A program made the position numbers and the translations under genes. Shown piece after piece: positions 1 through 8,388 of a stretch of DNA of 47,638 nucleotides; position 1 is the stretch's first letter; every line of letters starts with the position of its first letter. Origin of the DNA: Candidatus Zixiibacteriota bacterium (GTDB lineage Bacteria > Zixibacteria > MSB-5A5 > GN15 > PGXB01). The stretch covers positions 2,315,579-2,363,216 of the forward strand of contig CP070796.1 in the NCBI GenBank assembly GCA_020343475.1, given 5' to 3'. Below the pieces are notes generated by a model. It ran no database searches. It saw only the letters and a list, made by a program, of their open reading frames with translations, and was not told where the DNA came from.

Positions 1-11
1 ATTTCAGCGCA

Positions 12-668
12 TCACTTTTCGACAAATTCGAAGCCTTCAATAAGCCTATTGAATTCCTGATCAAGCGATTGATAATAGCGCCATTCGCAAATAAAATGCA
101 TCATCACGATTATGTTCTCCTGCTTGGCAAAAAACACTGAACCACCGTAAAAATCGGTTACGACATCACCCAGATTGGATTCAGAGCCCGACCGCTGCAC
201 TTGAATGGTATACTGCTGTTGCCCGCTTATCCGCACTCCTTCAGCATCGCCAATTGACATCTTGGCGCGCTTCTTCAACTGAAAGTCGCCGAAGAGCAAT
301 GGGAATTCGGCCAGAATGCTCTTCTTCTGCTTGGATTTGAAATTGTCCGACAGCAACGAGTCCACAAATAATTTCACGGACAGTGAGGTGGTGTCGACCA
401 GAACAGTGACTTTCGGGACGGTCGTGTAATTCGGAGCGTGCTGAAAATGGGTCGGAATTTCATAATTCTTTTTGGTCAGGATTAACCGAGTGTCGCTTTT
501 GTTCTTTTTTATATTGTATTTCCATGCATCCGGAATCACCAGTGAAAAGCCGAATTTGCTGTCAGTGTACGTGCTGTCTTTCACGCTGCCGGCTTTGTTT
601 TTCTTCCGGGCACCCGCGACACTAAATGCCATAGCTACCAAAATCAAGGTTATTATTAGTCTTTTCAT
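12..668 (-). CDS. secreted hypothetical protein, PsbP-like hint
   Basis: A 218-residue protein with a clear Sec signal peptide: basic MKR, a hydrophobic stretch to about residue 18, then a small-residue site near AGA. Just after it, around residues 38-50, is a segment of the type FGFSLVIPDAWKY, which recalls the opening of PsbP-like domains; there is no further match I can name. The likely location is the periplasm or the outer envelope. The start is well supported by AAGGAG five bases before the ATG. It stands apart from the exopolysaccharide genes upstream by about 166 bases containing an AT-rich stretch with TATAAT, so it may have its own promoter. Function unknown. Confidence 0.75.
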   Translation of the reverse strand: MKRLIITLILVAMAFSVAGARKKNKAGSVKDSTYTDSKFGFSLVIPDAWKYNIKKNKSDTRLILTKKNYEIPTHFQHAPNYTTVPKVTVLVDTTSLSVKLFVDSLLSDNFKSKQKKSILAEFPLLFGDFQLKKRAKMSIGDAEGVRISGQQQYTIQVQRSGSESNLGDVVTDFYGGSVFFAKQENIIVMMHFICEWRYYQSLDQEFNRLIEGFEFVEK

Positions 669-834
669 CCTTACTCCTTCGCAGTGGTATATTACTAACT
701 ATTTATCAATTATACAATTAGTAGTCAAGTAGTATTTAATTTTTTCGGGGCGAAAGGACAATGGCTCCGTATGAGACATCATGCTGCAGACTGGAGTGTG
801 ACAAAACCACTTGGGGCACAGCCCGATTCGGCTC
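669..834 (-). promoter_or_regulatory. noncoding spacer with possible promoter and a long inverted repeat
   Basis: Minus-strand TATAAT lies at 714-709 and TTGACT at 728-723. Their spacing of 8 is wrong for one promoter, so either could belong to a weaker partner. An 8-bp perfect inverted repeat, GTATGAGA at 769-776 and TCTCATAC at 833-840, encloses a GC-rich stretch with small internal hairpins and includes the stop codon of the DUF362 gene. It could be a transcript-end structure of the operon upstream. This is weak evidence. Confidence 0.25.
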
Positions 835-1923
835 TCATACCAATGATTTATATTTGATAAAAAGCTGCCCCCACTCGGTTTTGGAGTATTTTCTGATGAT
901 TGATTTGCCAATGATGGGGTACCAGAACCAGTCGTGATATATGTTGCTTGCAATCGGCGCCCAGACTACAAGCGGCGAGTGCAGCGCAATTTTTTCGAGA
1001 AACTTTAGAGGCCCTTTACGCAATAACTGATCTCCCCAGATGACAAAAGAACGTTTGGATCTGAATCCGAAATTGATCTCTGCGATATCATGGCCAAGCA
1101 CTTCAATCTCACGAAATTCAGCGGTCCCCAGACCGCGATCATGGCACATACGCAGATATGGTATGGAGAGCGGGTCTAAACCCATCAGTTTCGCCGCAAC
1201 TGCGTCGATGGCAACCGAATCGTCCGAAGCCAGGATAAGATTTTGGGAACGGGGGATCATGGTCCGCGGCCCGGCCCCGTCACCGCAAACGGTCCCGTCC
1301 ATGACCGCAAAGATCCTCGGGTGCAATTCCTTCTGCATCAGCATCAAATCGACCAGCACCTCATGCATATATTTATGAGCGTAATGCCGGACTTCCTTGA
1401 GCAATCCGCCAAAAGAATTCTTAATAGCGCCAGTGGTGACCGCGTGACCGTGCGTCTTGACCGTCGGCAAATGGACTATCTGCTTGCCGATGAACATCCT
1501 GGGAATTTCTATCCCCTCGGGAAAGATGTCACCAAGTTTCAACAGTTTTTCTTTGAAGGGATACACCACCCACTCAACCTTCGGCAGCTCAGTATAAGAC
1601 AGGCCATATTTGGCCAGAACCGGAAGCCAAAGGTTATTTCTGGCCCCTTTCATGGGATTGGTTACTACTGTCTTGTTCTCAAGCGGAAAAAGGCGGTTTT
1701 TCGGAAAACCGTCCTCGACCAACGTTTTTGCCACTCCCTCCAGTTGCCAGGGCTGAGTTGAGCAGGCCGGAAAATATTTTGTCCATGAAAGATTGAGTTT
1801 TATGATGGTATCATGATTGAAATCGAGAATCGCTTTGTAGTTGATTAATTCCAGCAGCTTTCGATAATCTTCGAGAATATTGCCGGCATCCGTCCTCAAT
1901 ACGGCGACGCGACTCTTTGCCAT
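835..1923 (-). CDS. DUF362 domain-containing protein
   Basis: A 362-residue protein of the DUF362 family. The diagnostic block is HLPTVKTHGHAVTTGAIKNS followed by FGGLL, about residues 150-175; it matches the family pattern of Pro-x-x-Lys-Thr-His and Gly-x-x-Lys-Asn. No signal peptide, and no ferredoxin Cys cluster of the kind some DUF362 proteins carry. The biochemical role of the family is not established. The start ATG overlaps the stop of the upstream deacetylase by one base (TAATG), so the two are translationally coupled. DUF362 as the last gene of a polysaccharide operon is unusual; I cannot say whether it acts on sugars or is only co-transcribed. Confidence 0.85.
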   Translation of the reverse strand: MAKSRVAVLRTDAGNILEDYRKLLELINYKAILDFNHDTIIKLNLSWTKYFPACSTQPWQLEGVAKTLVEDGFPKNRLFPLENKTVVTNPMKGARNNLWLPVLAKYGLSYTELPKVEWVVYPFKEKLLKLGDIFPEGIEIPRMFIGKQIVHLPTVKTHGHAVTTGAIKNSFGGLLKEVRHYAHKYMHEVLVDLMLMQKELHPRIFAVMDGTVCGDGAGPRTMIPRSQNLILASDDSVAIDAVAAKLMGLDPLSIPYLRMCHDRGLGTAEFREIEVLGHDIAEINFGFRSKRSFVIWGDQLLRKGPLKFLEKIALHSPLVVWAPIASNIYHDWFWYPIIGKSIIRKYSKTEWGQLFIKYKSLV

Positions 1924-2783
1924 TATCTTTCAAACCCTATCGGTTTTCTCATATTGGTTACAATATAATCTCTCGCGGCAAAAAAATCAAATTCGCGAAA
2001 CAGCTTCTCCAGTTTGACAACTAGCGTCGGAATTGAGCCGTATTGACGGAACCTCTGAAAGAGCGACAAACCCTGAATTCGAGGATGATTCTCATCGATT
2101 TCCCAGGGATGGATGTAAACGACCACGGGGCGGTCCTCACTGTTGATCCTGCGCATCATTCGGGCTGTGAACCAGAATGGGGCATGCCGCAAATACCCGC
2201 CGCCACCAAACGGGAAGTTCTTTCCCAACAATGTAATGGTTGAGGCCGGTATCTCATACAACGACTTTCCATTGTCCAAGTTCATTTTAAAGATACGCTT
2301 TGGCCCGGACGGCTCACCATAAATGTCATGCTTTATGGGAAAGATCGAAGAATCGTACATAAAGCCAAGCTCCGCGAGGATTTCAAACGCCCAGGGAATT
2401 GAGGAGTTGATCGACCAGCTGGGAGCGCGGTATCCAACCGGAGTTACTCCGGTGGCCTGAGCAATGGCGGTAACTGCCTTGAGGGTATCACGCCGGAATT
2501 CGTCGTGGTCGAGGGTATCCACCCGGCGATGCTGATAGCTGTGGCATCCAATTTCATGGCCGGCCTGCGAAATCTGCCTCACAATGCGAGGATGCCTTTC
2601 CGCGATCCAGCCCAGAACAAAGAAAGTCGCACGAACGTGATAGGTATCGAATAGCTCAAGGAGCTTGCGCGTATTATCTTCAACGCGTGCAGACATCCTG
2701 TCCCAGTCGCGAAACTGTATATTCTCCCGGAGGTTTTCAGCGACAAACCATTCTTCAAGATCGACTGTTAGAATATTGGTCAT
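1923..2783 (-). CDS. XrtA-type polysaccharide deacetylase (NodB fold, DUF3473 type)
   Basis: A 286-residue carbohydrate esterase family 4 enzyme, expected to remove N-acetyl groups from a surface polysaccharide. NodB motifs are visible: TVDLEEWF at the N terminus (Asp8), the metal-binding pair His81/His85 in GHEIGCHSYQH, and GYRAPSWS at about 117-124. The C-terminal part has an IHPWEID..HPR segment typical of the subfamily associated with exosortase/PEP-CTERM polysaccharide loci. No signal peptide, also usual for that subfamily. It lies between the tyrosine kinase gene (51 bases upstream) and the coupled DUF362 gene. No exosortase gene is in the window. Family is firm; substrate is inferred. 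Confidence 0.9.
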   Translation of the reverse strand: MTNILTVDLEEWFVAENLRENIQFRDWDRMSARVEDNTRKLLELFDTYHVRATFFVLGWIAERHPRIVRQISQAGHEIGCHSYQHRRVDTLDHDEFRRDTLKAVTAIAQATGVTPVGYRAPSWSINSSIPWAFEILAELGFMYDSSIFPIKHDIYGEPSGPKRIFKMNLDNGKSLYEIPASTITLLGKNFPFGGGGYLRHAPFWFTARMMRRINSEDRPVVVYIHPWEIDENHPRIQGLSLFQRFRQYGSIPTLVVKLEKLFREFDFFAARDYIVTNMRKPIGFER

Positions 2784-2834
2784 CGCGGTACCGTTAAATG
2801 ATCCTTTAATTGGCAGGGAGTCGGCGGCGAGTCA

Positions 2835-3539
2835 TTAATCGGCTGCTTTGTGATGGTACCCGTAATATCCGTAGTCGTAGTAATACGGCAGAGAACGGTT
2901 GAGATTATTCACCACTACGCCCATGAATTTGTCTTTACGGGTTGTCAGCAGGTCCCGGGCTCGCGACACAACCGCTTTCTGGGTCGCACCGGCTTTAATG
3001 ACCATGATGGCACCGTCGAGCTCATCCAGCAGGACCATGGGGTCCATCACGGGGACCAGTGGTGGTGAATCGACAACGATAAGCTCATAGTAAAATTTCA
3101 TTTCTTCGACGATACGATGCACGGCCGGGCCGCTAATGACTTCCGAAGGATTATCCATCGCCGGGCCGGCTGTGATAATATCCAGCCGGTCTTCCCCGCT
3201 CGATTTTATTATGGAACGAGCTGCAATTCCCTCTGTCAGGACATTGGAAATACCCTTTTTGAGGGACACTGAAAACAGCCTATGAAGAGTCGGTCGCCGC
3301 AGGTCAAAATCTATCAATAAGGTTTTCTGCCTCTTGTGCCTGGCGGCGGTAATTGCCAGCAGCGACGCGATCACTGATTTTCCTTCGGACAGCACCGCCG
3401 AAGTGACAAGTATCGCCCGTTTTTCTCCCCCCGCCGGAATGCCATTAAAATTGTGCAATAACCGCCGAAACTCGGTTGCCTCCGGTGATTCCAGATTGTA
3501 GTAATCAATGATGGATGATTTCTTTTGCTGTTCTTTCAA
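2835..3539 (-). CDS. CpsD/CapB-type bacterial tyrosine autokinase
   Basis: A 234-residue cytoplasmic BY-kinase. It has a MinD-like P-loop SAVLSEGKS (Lys54), Walker A' LLIDFDLRRP (74-83), and Walker B LIVVDSPP (153-160). The C terminus carries seven tyrosines between residues 219 and 228, the usual autophosphorylation tail. It has no transmembrane Wzc/CapA part, so an activator chain-length protein would have to come from elsewhere; none is in this window. In this family, cycles of phosphorylation set oligomer state and polysaccharide chain length. It lies between the TPR gene (11 bases upstream) and the deacetylase. Confident on family, inferred on role. Confidence 0.92.
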   Translation of the reverse strand: MKEQQKKSSIIDYYNLESPEATEFRRLLHNFNGIPAGGEKRAILVTSAVLSEGKSVIASLLAITAARHKRQKTLLIDFDLRRPTLHRLFSVSLKKGISNVLTEGIAARSIIKSSGEDRLDIITAGPAMDNPSEVISGPAVHRIVEEMKFYYELIVVDSPPLVPVMDPMVLLDELDGAIMVIKAGATQKAVVSRARDLLTTRKDKFMGVVVNNLNRSLPYYYDYGYYGYHHKAAD

Positions 3540-3550
3540 AGATCCCTCGC

Positions 3551-4675
3551 TTAGCTGTCTTTCTCCGCAATATCGTACACCGTGTCACAGGTTTTCAAGT
3601 ATTGTTCTTCTGCCAGATCAAGCGCCCAGCGTGCCTTCTTGAGTTCCGGGTTGAGTTCCAGGGCTTTCTTGAAATGGTCAATCCCTTTTTGCCAGTTGGA
3701 TTTCGCCTGATGCAGATAGCATATTGCCAGCTCATAAAACAGGTCAACATATCCCGGGTTCCTATCAATTTCCTTCTCCAGAAAAGATATACGGTCGGCA
3801 ATCCGGGATTGTGAAAGCCAGTCAGTATGCATCAGGAAACGGTCAAAATACTCGGTCTTTTCCCGACGCCTTTTCTCCCTGATATCATCGCGGACTTTCT
3901 TCAGCTTTGCAAATGCTTCCTGAAGCTGTTCATTGGACAAAAATGAAACCGCCTCATCAAACACGGTCGTTTTATAATCCAAATTGATCAGAGTAGCCTT
4001 CTTGAGCAAATCCATGGTTTTTCTGCCCAGATCGGAGAACATCGAAAAATCCTCGTGTCTGATTCCATTGAGGATGTAGGCCATAGCCATGTTGAAATAG
4101 GCATCGGCATAGTATACGTTAAGCCTGACTGCCTCCTCCAATTCGATAATCGCCCGTTTACACGAATTCGCCGCGATATATATCTCGCCAAGATTATTGC
4201 GATAGTCGGCGTATCCAGGCTTCATTTCAACCGCCCTGTTACCGGCGTCCAGAGCGGCATCGACATTATTCAAGGCCAGTTCGGCCTGCGACATGGAAAA
4301 GAATGCCTCGTGATAATTGGGCTTTAGCGTTATGGCGGTAGCAAGTAAATGCCGGGATTCAGCGTACATCCGCTTGTAATAGAGCGCGGTGCCCAGATGA
4401 TACATCATCTCAGGGCTGCCCTGTCCGGCAACATCTTTATAGCTGTTAAGCATGTACTCCAGCTCGGTTTTCTTTCGGCCATGAGTGGACTTGACCAATT
4501 CCAGGACCTCACTATCGGCGATCGCTTCAGCGTGAGGAATAACATTGGAATCCAGCAATTCGCCATTAACGAAGAGCGAAGACTGGATAATTCCCTGCTT
4601 GGCATCATTGGTCGTCTTGATCAGGAATTCCTTCTCATTTTCAACGATTCGGCTACTCAGATTATATAACTCCAT
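3551..4675 (-). CDS. TPR-repeat protein of the exopolysaccharide operon
   Basis: A 374-residue protein. I place the start at 4675 (MELYNLSSR) because AGGAGG lies nine bases upstream; an in-frame ATG at 4735 has a poorer site. At least five tetratricopeptide repeats are readable (segments such as MYHLGTALYYKRMYAESRHL and ALDAGNRAVEMKPG), first around residues 85-230 and again at the C terminus, with a charged coiled-coil-like stretch between. No signal peptide. TPR proteins in such loci act as scaffolds for assembly or export. It lies between the SLBB exporter gene and the tyrosine kinase gene, all in one direction with gaps under 100 bases. Partner unknown. Confidence 0.8.
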   Translation of the reverse strand: MELYNLSSRIVENEKEFLIKTTNDAKQGIIQSSLFVNGELLDSNVIPHAEAIADSEVLELVKSTHGRKKTELEYMLNSYKDVAGQGSPEMMYHLGTALYYKRMYAESRHLLATAITLKPNYHEAFFSMSQAELALNNVDAALDAGNRAVEMKPGYADYRNNLGEIYIAANSCKRAIIELEEAVRLNVYYADAYFNMAMAYILNGIRHEDFSMFSDLGRKTMDLLKKATLINLDYKTTVFDEAVSFLSNEQLQEAFAKLKKVRDDIREKRRREKTEYFDRFLMHTDWLSQSRIADRISFLEKEIDRNPGYVDLFYELAICYLHQAKSNWQKGIDHFKKALELNPELKKARWALDLAEEQYLKTCDTVYDIAEKDS

Positions 4676-4770
4676 AAGACTCTCCCTCCTGGTTACCGCC
4701 GACCGCCCTGCGTCCCGGTAAAGAATCGGGAACATCTATCCTGCCCTTGCGGTCAGGACCAGGGTCAAGA

Positions 4771-5796
4771 TTACCTGGCAGCAGCGGCTTCATCATCTGT
4801 CTTCAGCCGATCATAAAGTAACAGGGCTGCTGAAACCGCTCCCAATACGGTTACGATGTCGGTTAGTGACCCCATTCCTAGCAGCCCGCTGCCCTTACGC
4901 GGCAATATAATGGTGTCTTCCGGCCGAATAAAATACCGCCCCGGCGCACCACTCTCCAGGTATTTTTTCAGATTGATTTTGACCGTTTGCGTCCGAAAAC
5001 CATCCTTGGAAATCACCTTGGCATTTTTCAGATCGGCTCTCTCGGTGGGTCCCCCCGCCAGAGCGATAGCATCGAGGACATCAATATTTTTTTCAAGGTT
5101 CATCGCGCCCGGATTTACCACCTCACCGATAACATAGTATAGATTCCTGACATCGGTCTGATCACCAATGGTGCGCGCGGGCAGACCGGCGATTGTCCGC
5201 GGGATTTCAATGGTGTCATCGGAATAGATTTTCGGCAGTTCGCCCCGCCGCCCCGACGCCATCAGTGCGGAGACATTGACGATTTCAACCTCACCCGCGC
5301 GGTCGCCCCCTCTGATGATGGTTACGCGCGTGAGATCGCCGACATCGGTCACTCCTCCCGCCTCGTTTATAAGCGTCCACAGGTCGGGAATTTGTTCGAA
5401 GGAGTATTTGCCGGGATTGGGCACCTGACCGGAGACGAAAACCTTCAAATGTCCGTACTGGACAACCCGCACCACCGCCTGCGAGATTGATTTGTTGTAG
5501 CGGGACATTTGCCGCACTATTTTCTTTTCCAGCTCGGAGGTGGTCAGGCCGGCGGCTTCAATCTCTCCGATCACGTCCAGCGATATCTTGCCGTCCTGTC
5601 GAACCGTTACCGTGGCATCAAGGGAGTTATCCTGCCAGAACTTGATTTCGATGACATCTTCAGGGCCGATTTGATACGCATCGGCCAGAAGCGTGGTCCC
5701 TCCGGGGAAGATCGTGCTGACAATAATAACGATAAAAAACGCAGGCAGTTTTCCTGCGAATTGATCGATCCGTGAAAAACACACCATTTTTCCCAT
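4771..5796 (-). CDS. Wza-type polysaccharide export protein with two SLBB domains
   Basis: A 341-residue outer-envelope exporter. A hydrophobic signal segment (about 17-38) is followed by a Poly_export domain starting near YQIGPEDVIEIKFW (about 41-115). Two SLBB domains follow, each with a V.G.V.NPG opening (VFVSGQVPNPGKY and YYVIGEVVNPGAM, about 122-165 and 216-262). A C-terminal hydrophobic helix (TDIVTVLGAVSAALLLY) may span the outer membrane as in Wza. No lipobox Cys is seen. Two ATGs compete (5796 and 5787); AAGGA fits the second better. First gene of the operon; the diguanylate cyclase upstream may set its expression or activity, which is inference. Confidence 0.9.
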   Translation of the reverse strand: MGKMVCFSRIDQFAGKLPAFFIVIIVSTIFPGGTTLLADAYQIGPEDVIEIKFWQDNSLDATVTVRQDGKISLDVIGEIEAAGLTTSELEKKIVRQMSRYNKSISQAVVRVVQYGHLKVFVSGQVPNPGKYSFEQIPDLWTLINEAGGVTDVGDLTRVTIIRGGDRAGEVEIVNVSALMASGRRGELPKIYSDDTIEIPRTIAGLPARTIGDQTDVRNLYYVIGEVVNPGAMNLEKNIDVLDAIALAGGPTERADLKNAKVISKDGFRTQTVKINLKKYLESGAPGRYFIRPEDTIILPRKGSGLLGMGSLTDIVTVLGAVSAALLLYDRLKTDDEAAAAR

Positions 5797-5825
5797 CCTT
5801 GGTCTTTCCTATTATACCATCGGCT
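5797..5825 (-). promoter_or_regulatory. possible promoter of the exopolysaccharide operon
   Basis: A perfect TATAAT lies at 5816-5811 on the minus strand, 14 bases before the first ATG of the exporter gene. No good -35 hexamer is found at 16-18 bases, so this is either an activator-dependent promoter or chance. The predicted leader would be very short, about 8-17 bases. Confidence 0.3.
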
Positions 5826-5888
5826 CTTGCGCTGGATCGGTTAAGGCCGCTTCTTCCGCCCGGCGTCCCGATGAAGCCGCGTTGGCGG

Positions 5889-7535
5889 TCACATCTTTTG
5901 AGACAGCTGTGCTTCTGCCAGCTTGGCGCAATTTCGGCCTTCCGATTTTGCCTTCAAAAGTGCCATATCGGCGGCATGAATTAAAGAATCAATACTATCG
6001 GCATCAACGGGGTAGACTGCACCGCCGATCGAGACCGAATAAGAGTGTTTCTCCACTGCCCCTTCCATCCGGCATGGCATTGAACTGATCGTGTCCCGAA
6101 TACGTTCCATAAAAACGCGGGCTTGTTCGCGGCTGGTTTCCGGCATTATCAGACAGAATTCGTCGCCGCCATACCTGGAGATGACATCGTTAGTTCGCAC
6201 TGACGCCGAAAGAGTCCTCGCAAGACTCTTTAATATGCAGTCGCCCGCGAGGTGACCGTATTTATCATTTACTATTTTCAAATCGTCGATATCAATAATA
6301 AGCAACGCCATCGGGCGCCCATATCGTCTGGCGCGATCAAACTCCTCCTCTATTCTTTTTTCAAAGAATCTGAAATTATATACGCCTGTAAGGCCATCGG
6401 TATATGACATGGCTTCCGTTCGCTCCAGCCGCTGGGCATTTTCAATAAGCGGCAGGATTTCATTCCTGAAATTTGACAGGCGCGCCGAAACATCGCCCAC
6501 CATCATCCTGCCACTCCAGGCCAGAAACGCCTTGCGGTCGGAACCCCATGGTAAGGTGGTCAGATACTTGATATTTCCGTCACGAAGCTGTTTTATACAG
6601 TCATCAACCGGTCCGCCAAAATTGCCGAGGTCTTTTACAATGCAAATTTTGCCCGATTCTGTCTTGCTCATCAGCTCATCGAATGATTCTCGACATTTCT
6701 TATCGATACCCTCAACGATATGCCAGTTGACGGAAATTAATGTCTCATCCGGATTATCCGGGCGAACGCAGAAAATCATCTTTGAAAATTCACAGTCCTT
6801 GCGAAGCATCTCAACCAATTCCGTGGTCAGGCGCGCGCTGTTTCTGATCTTCAGCAGTCTGGCCAGTTCCCCGCCACCCGTAGAGACAGCCTTAGCGGCA
6901 GCTTTGCTTTTGGTTGTTTCAAGGCTTTTGACCCTGCTTTCATAGTTGCGCAGTTGCTGCTCTTGAGAACCCATATAATATGCGGTGGATAAGTTGAACG
7001 CCAGTGCTGTCGTCAGAAATCTCAGCGGGCTATTATCCAGCGGCAGATCGGTCGCCACAAAATAAAGCCCGTAGAGTTGATCTTTGACAAAAACCGGGAA
7101 AAAGTATTTCAACCTTAGCCCGCGCAAGCGCTTCAGATACTCGCCGGAGAATAAAGAACTCAGTTCCGAAATTGCGCTGATGTGATGATAAGCTTTTAGC
7201 CTGGCCTGTATATCCTGACTAATACGGACACGAAAGTCCTTGCGCCCCAAACGTTTAACACCACTGACATAATTCAGTTCGAGGTTCCCCTTGAAGCTGC
7301 GCAGAAAGACTATCCTGTCACAGCCTAAATGTTTTCTCAGGACATGTGAAACCCTCCCGGCAATGTCCTGAATCTTGCCCCTTCTGAGATTATTGACAAA
7401 GGCGGCTAACAACTCATTGACCGCTATGCGGTCAAGGATTACCACATTCCTCGTCTTTCGATACCGCAGCCAGAGCAGGGTGGAAAGGACCACGACCAAG
7501 ATGCAGAGGATTACTATTAAGATTTTCTCTATCAT
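5889..7535 (-). CDS. membrane-anchored GGDEF diguanylate cyclase with GAF-like domains
   Basis: A 548-residue enzyme predicted to make c-di-GMP from two GTP. One N-terminal transmembrane helix (ILIVILCILVVVLSTLLWL, near residues 5-24) is followed by a GAF-like region (about 40-190), a short coiled coil, a second GAF-like region (about 230-365), and a GGDEF domain. The active-site loop RYGGDEF is intact (GGDEF at 456-460). An RxxD inhibitory site (RTND) lies five residues before it, so product feedback is expected. I prefer the ATG at 7535; an in-frame TTG at 7556 adds seven residues. Neither has a strong ribosome site. It lies between the STAS signalling unit and the polysaccharide exporter. 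No EAL or HD-GYP domain is present. Confidence 0.93.
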   Translation of the reverse strand: MIEKILIVILCILVVVLSTLLWLRYRKTRNVVILDRIAVNELLAAFVNNLRRGKIQDIAGRVSHVLRKHLGCDRIVFLRSFKGNLELNYVSGVKRLGRKDFRVRISQDIQARLKAYHHISAISELSSLFSGEYLKRLRGLRLKYFFPVFVKDQLYGLYFVATDLPLDNSPLRFLTTALAFNLSTAYYMGSQEQQLRNYESRVKSLETTKSKAAAKAVSTGGGELARLLKIRNSARLTTELVEMLRKDCEFSKMIFCVRPDNPDETLISVNWHIVEGIDKKCRESFDELMSKTESGKICIVKDLGNFGGPVDDCIKQLRDGNIKYLTTLPWGSDRKAFLAWSGRMMVGDVSARLSNFRNEILPLIENAQRLERTEAMSYTDGLTGVYNFRFFEKRIEEEFDRARRYGRPMALLIIDIDDLKIVNDKYGHLAGDCILKSLARTLSASVRTNDVISRYGGDEFCLIMPETSREQARVFMERIRDTISSMPCRMEGAVEKHSYSVSIGGAVYPVDADSIDSLIHAADMALLKAKSEGRNCAKLAEAQLSQKM

Positions 7536-7597
7536 ACACTTATAGCGTACCCTCAATTAAAAGGTACTACTTAAATCTATAAGAGTCAAATAAATAA

Positions 7598-7864
7598 TCA
7601 ATCCCTTTTCCAAAATCGGCGGGCGTATCGAAATCGCGAACGCCTTAACACCAAACGGTGTTTCCGGAGGATTTTGAATATATCCCACCAGTTCTGACGA
7701 GTCCCGGGGAGTGATTCCTCGACAACGACCTTCAATTCCGAGATGGTGTAAAAGGGATCATTCTTCACGGCGCCAAGAATCACATTCTCAACAGATCCGG
7801 CCGTGGATGCTGCACCCGGCAGGCTGGTGATTTCGCCGACCGAGGAATCCACCACCTCCCGCAA
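7598..7864 (-). CDS. winged-helix-like small reading frame, probably translated as a C-terminal part of the STAS protein
   Basis: An 88-codon frame with no good start of its own: the first possible initiator is a TTG at 7864 with no ribosome site. The frame stays open upstream to 7930 without ATG or GTG. The C-terminal 60 residues look like a winged helix: helix SVENVILGAVKN, then PFYTISELKVVVEES, then a recognition-like helix with WWDIFKILRKHRL, then a basic strand pair rich in Arg. It continues the STAS gene in the -1 frame across the A10 run (see 7909-7919). If fused, about 103 residues are added after the STAS domain. DNA binding is inferred from pattern and charge only. Alternatively it is an independently started small protein. 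Confidence 0.5.
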   Translation of the reverse strand: MREVVDSSVGEITSLPGAASTAGSVENVILGAVKNDPFYTISELKVVVEESLPGTRQNWWDIFKILRKHRLVLRRSRFRYARRFWKRD

Positions 7865-7899
7865 CGGCGGCAGTTCTTCAACGATGGTCCTGACGCTTC

Positions 7900-8292
7900 C
7901 TACGGGCTCTTTTTTTTTTCGGGTTTGCTCTCAGGAGATCCGCTGAATCCGGCTCTGGCGGCGTTCACGTTATCGTAGGCACCGAGAATGTTGTCAAACT
8001 CAAGCAACTCGTATATTTCGTAGACGTTTGGGACAAGATTCGCCAGTTTTATATCTCCCCCGTTTTCCCGAACTTCCTTTATTCTGGAGATAAATATTCC
8101 CCATCCAGCCGAGGATATATAGTCAACGCCCGCCAAATCAAGGATTACTTTATACCGGCCTCGCTTATATGTTCTATCCAGCACTTCCTCAAGCTGTGTC
8201 GCGGTCAGGGTATCGATAACGCCGTCGACGCGCACGATTGAAAGGCCGTCGTCACGGCCGCCCTCGGAAACTGATATCCTGATATTCTCCAT
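7900..8292 (-). CDS. STAS-domain anti-sigma factor antagonist (RsbV/SpoIIAA type)
   Basis: A protein of 130 residues with one STAS domain. The phosphorylation loop is visible as DLAGVDYISSAGWG, with Ser-Ser at the family's phosphoacceptor position, followed by the helix FISRIKEVRENGG and ending with FDNILGAYDNV. In partner switching the unphosphorylated form binds a kinase/anti-sigma factor and releases its target. The next gene upstream encodes both a kinase-like and a phosphatase domain, a natural partner. The ATG at 8292 is preferred to a TTG at 8301. A Lys-rich tail leads into an A10 run that may shift ribosomes into a downstream frame. No sigma factor gene is in the window. Confidence 0.9.
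   Translation of the reverse strand: MENIRISVSEGGRDDGLSIVRVDGVIDTLTATQLEEVLDRTYKRGRYKVILDLAGVDYISSAGWGIFISRIKEVRENGGDIKLANLVPNVYEIYELLEFDNILGAYDNVNAARAGFSGSPESKPEKKKSP
7909..7919 (-). other. A10 run containing an in-phase A AAA AAG slippery heptamer
   Basis: The minus strand reads G, ten A, G at 7920-7909. In the STAS frame the codons are GAA AAA AAA AAG AGC CCG TAG, so A AAA AAG sits in the same phase as in the dnaX frameshift site. A -1 slip moves the ribosome to GAG CCC GTA, the frame of the winged-helix-like segment, and avoids the TAG two codons later. RNA polymerase slippage on the same run could do this too. I see no clear downstream stem-loop or upstream stimulatory Shine-Dalgarno. 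A homopolymer error in the sequence is the main alternative. Confidence 0.5.
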
Positions 8293-8300
8293 TATGCTCA

Positions 8301-8330
8301 ATTATAGCTTCAGGACGGGTAAAGACCCAA
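8301..8330 (-). promoter_or_regulatory. candidate promoter of the STAS gene
   Basis: Minus-strand TATAAT is at 8306-8301, with TTGGGT 18 bases upstream (3 of 6 matches). The -10 element ends eight bases before the preferred ATG, so a transcript would start at or just before the start codon, a leaderless arrangement. No Shine-Dalgarno is seen for this gene, which fits. A T-rich stretch upstream may be the tail of a weak terminator for the preceding gene. Confidence 0.35.
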
Positions 8331-8388
8331 CAAAAAAAAATAAAAAATTCAGTCAGCCATCCTCATAAAACGAACCACCAGCAGGCCT

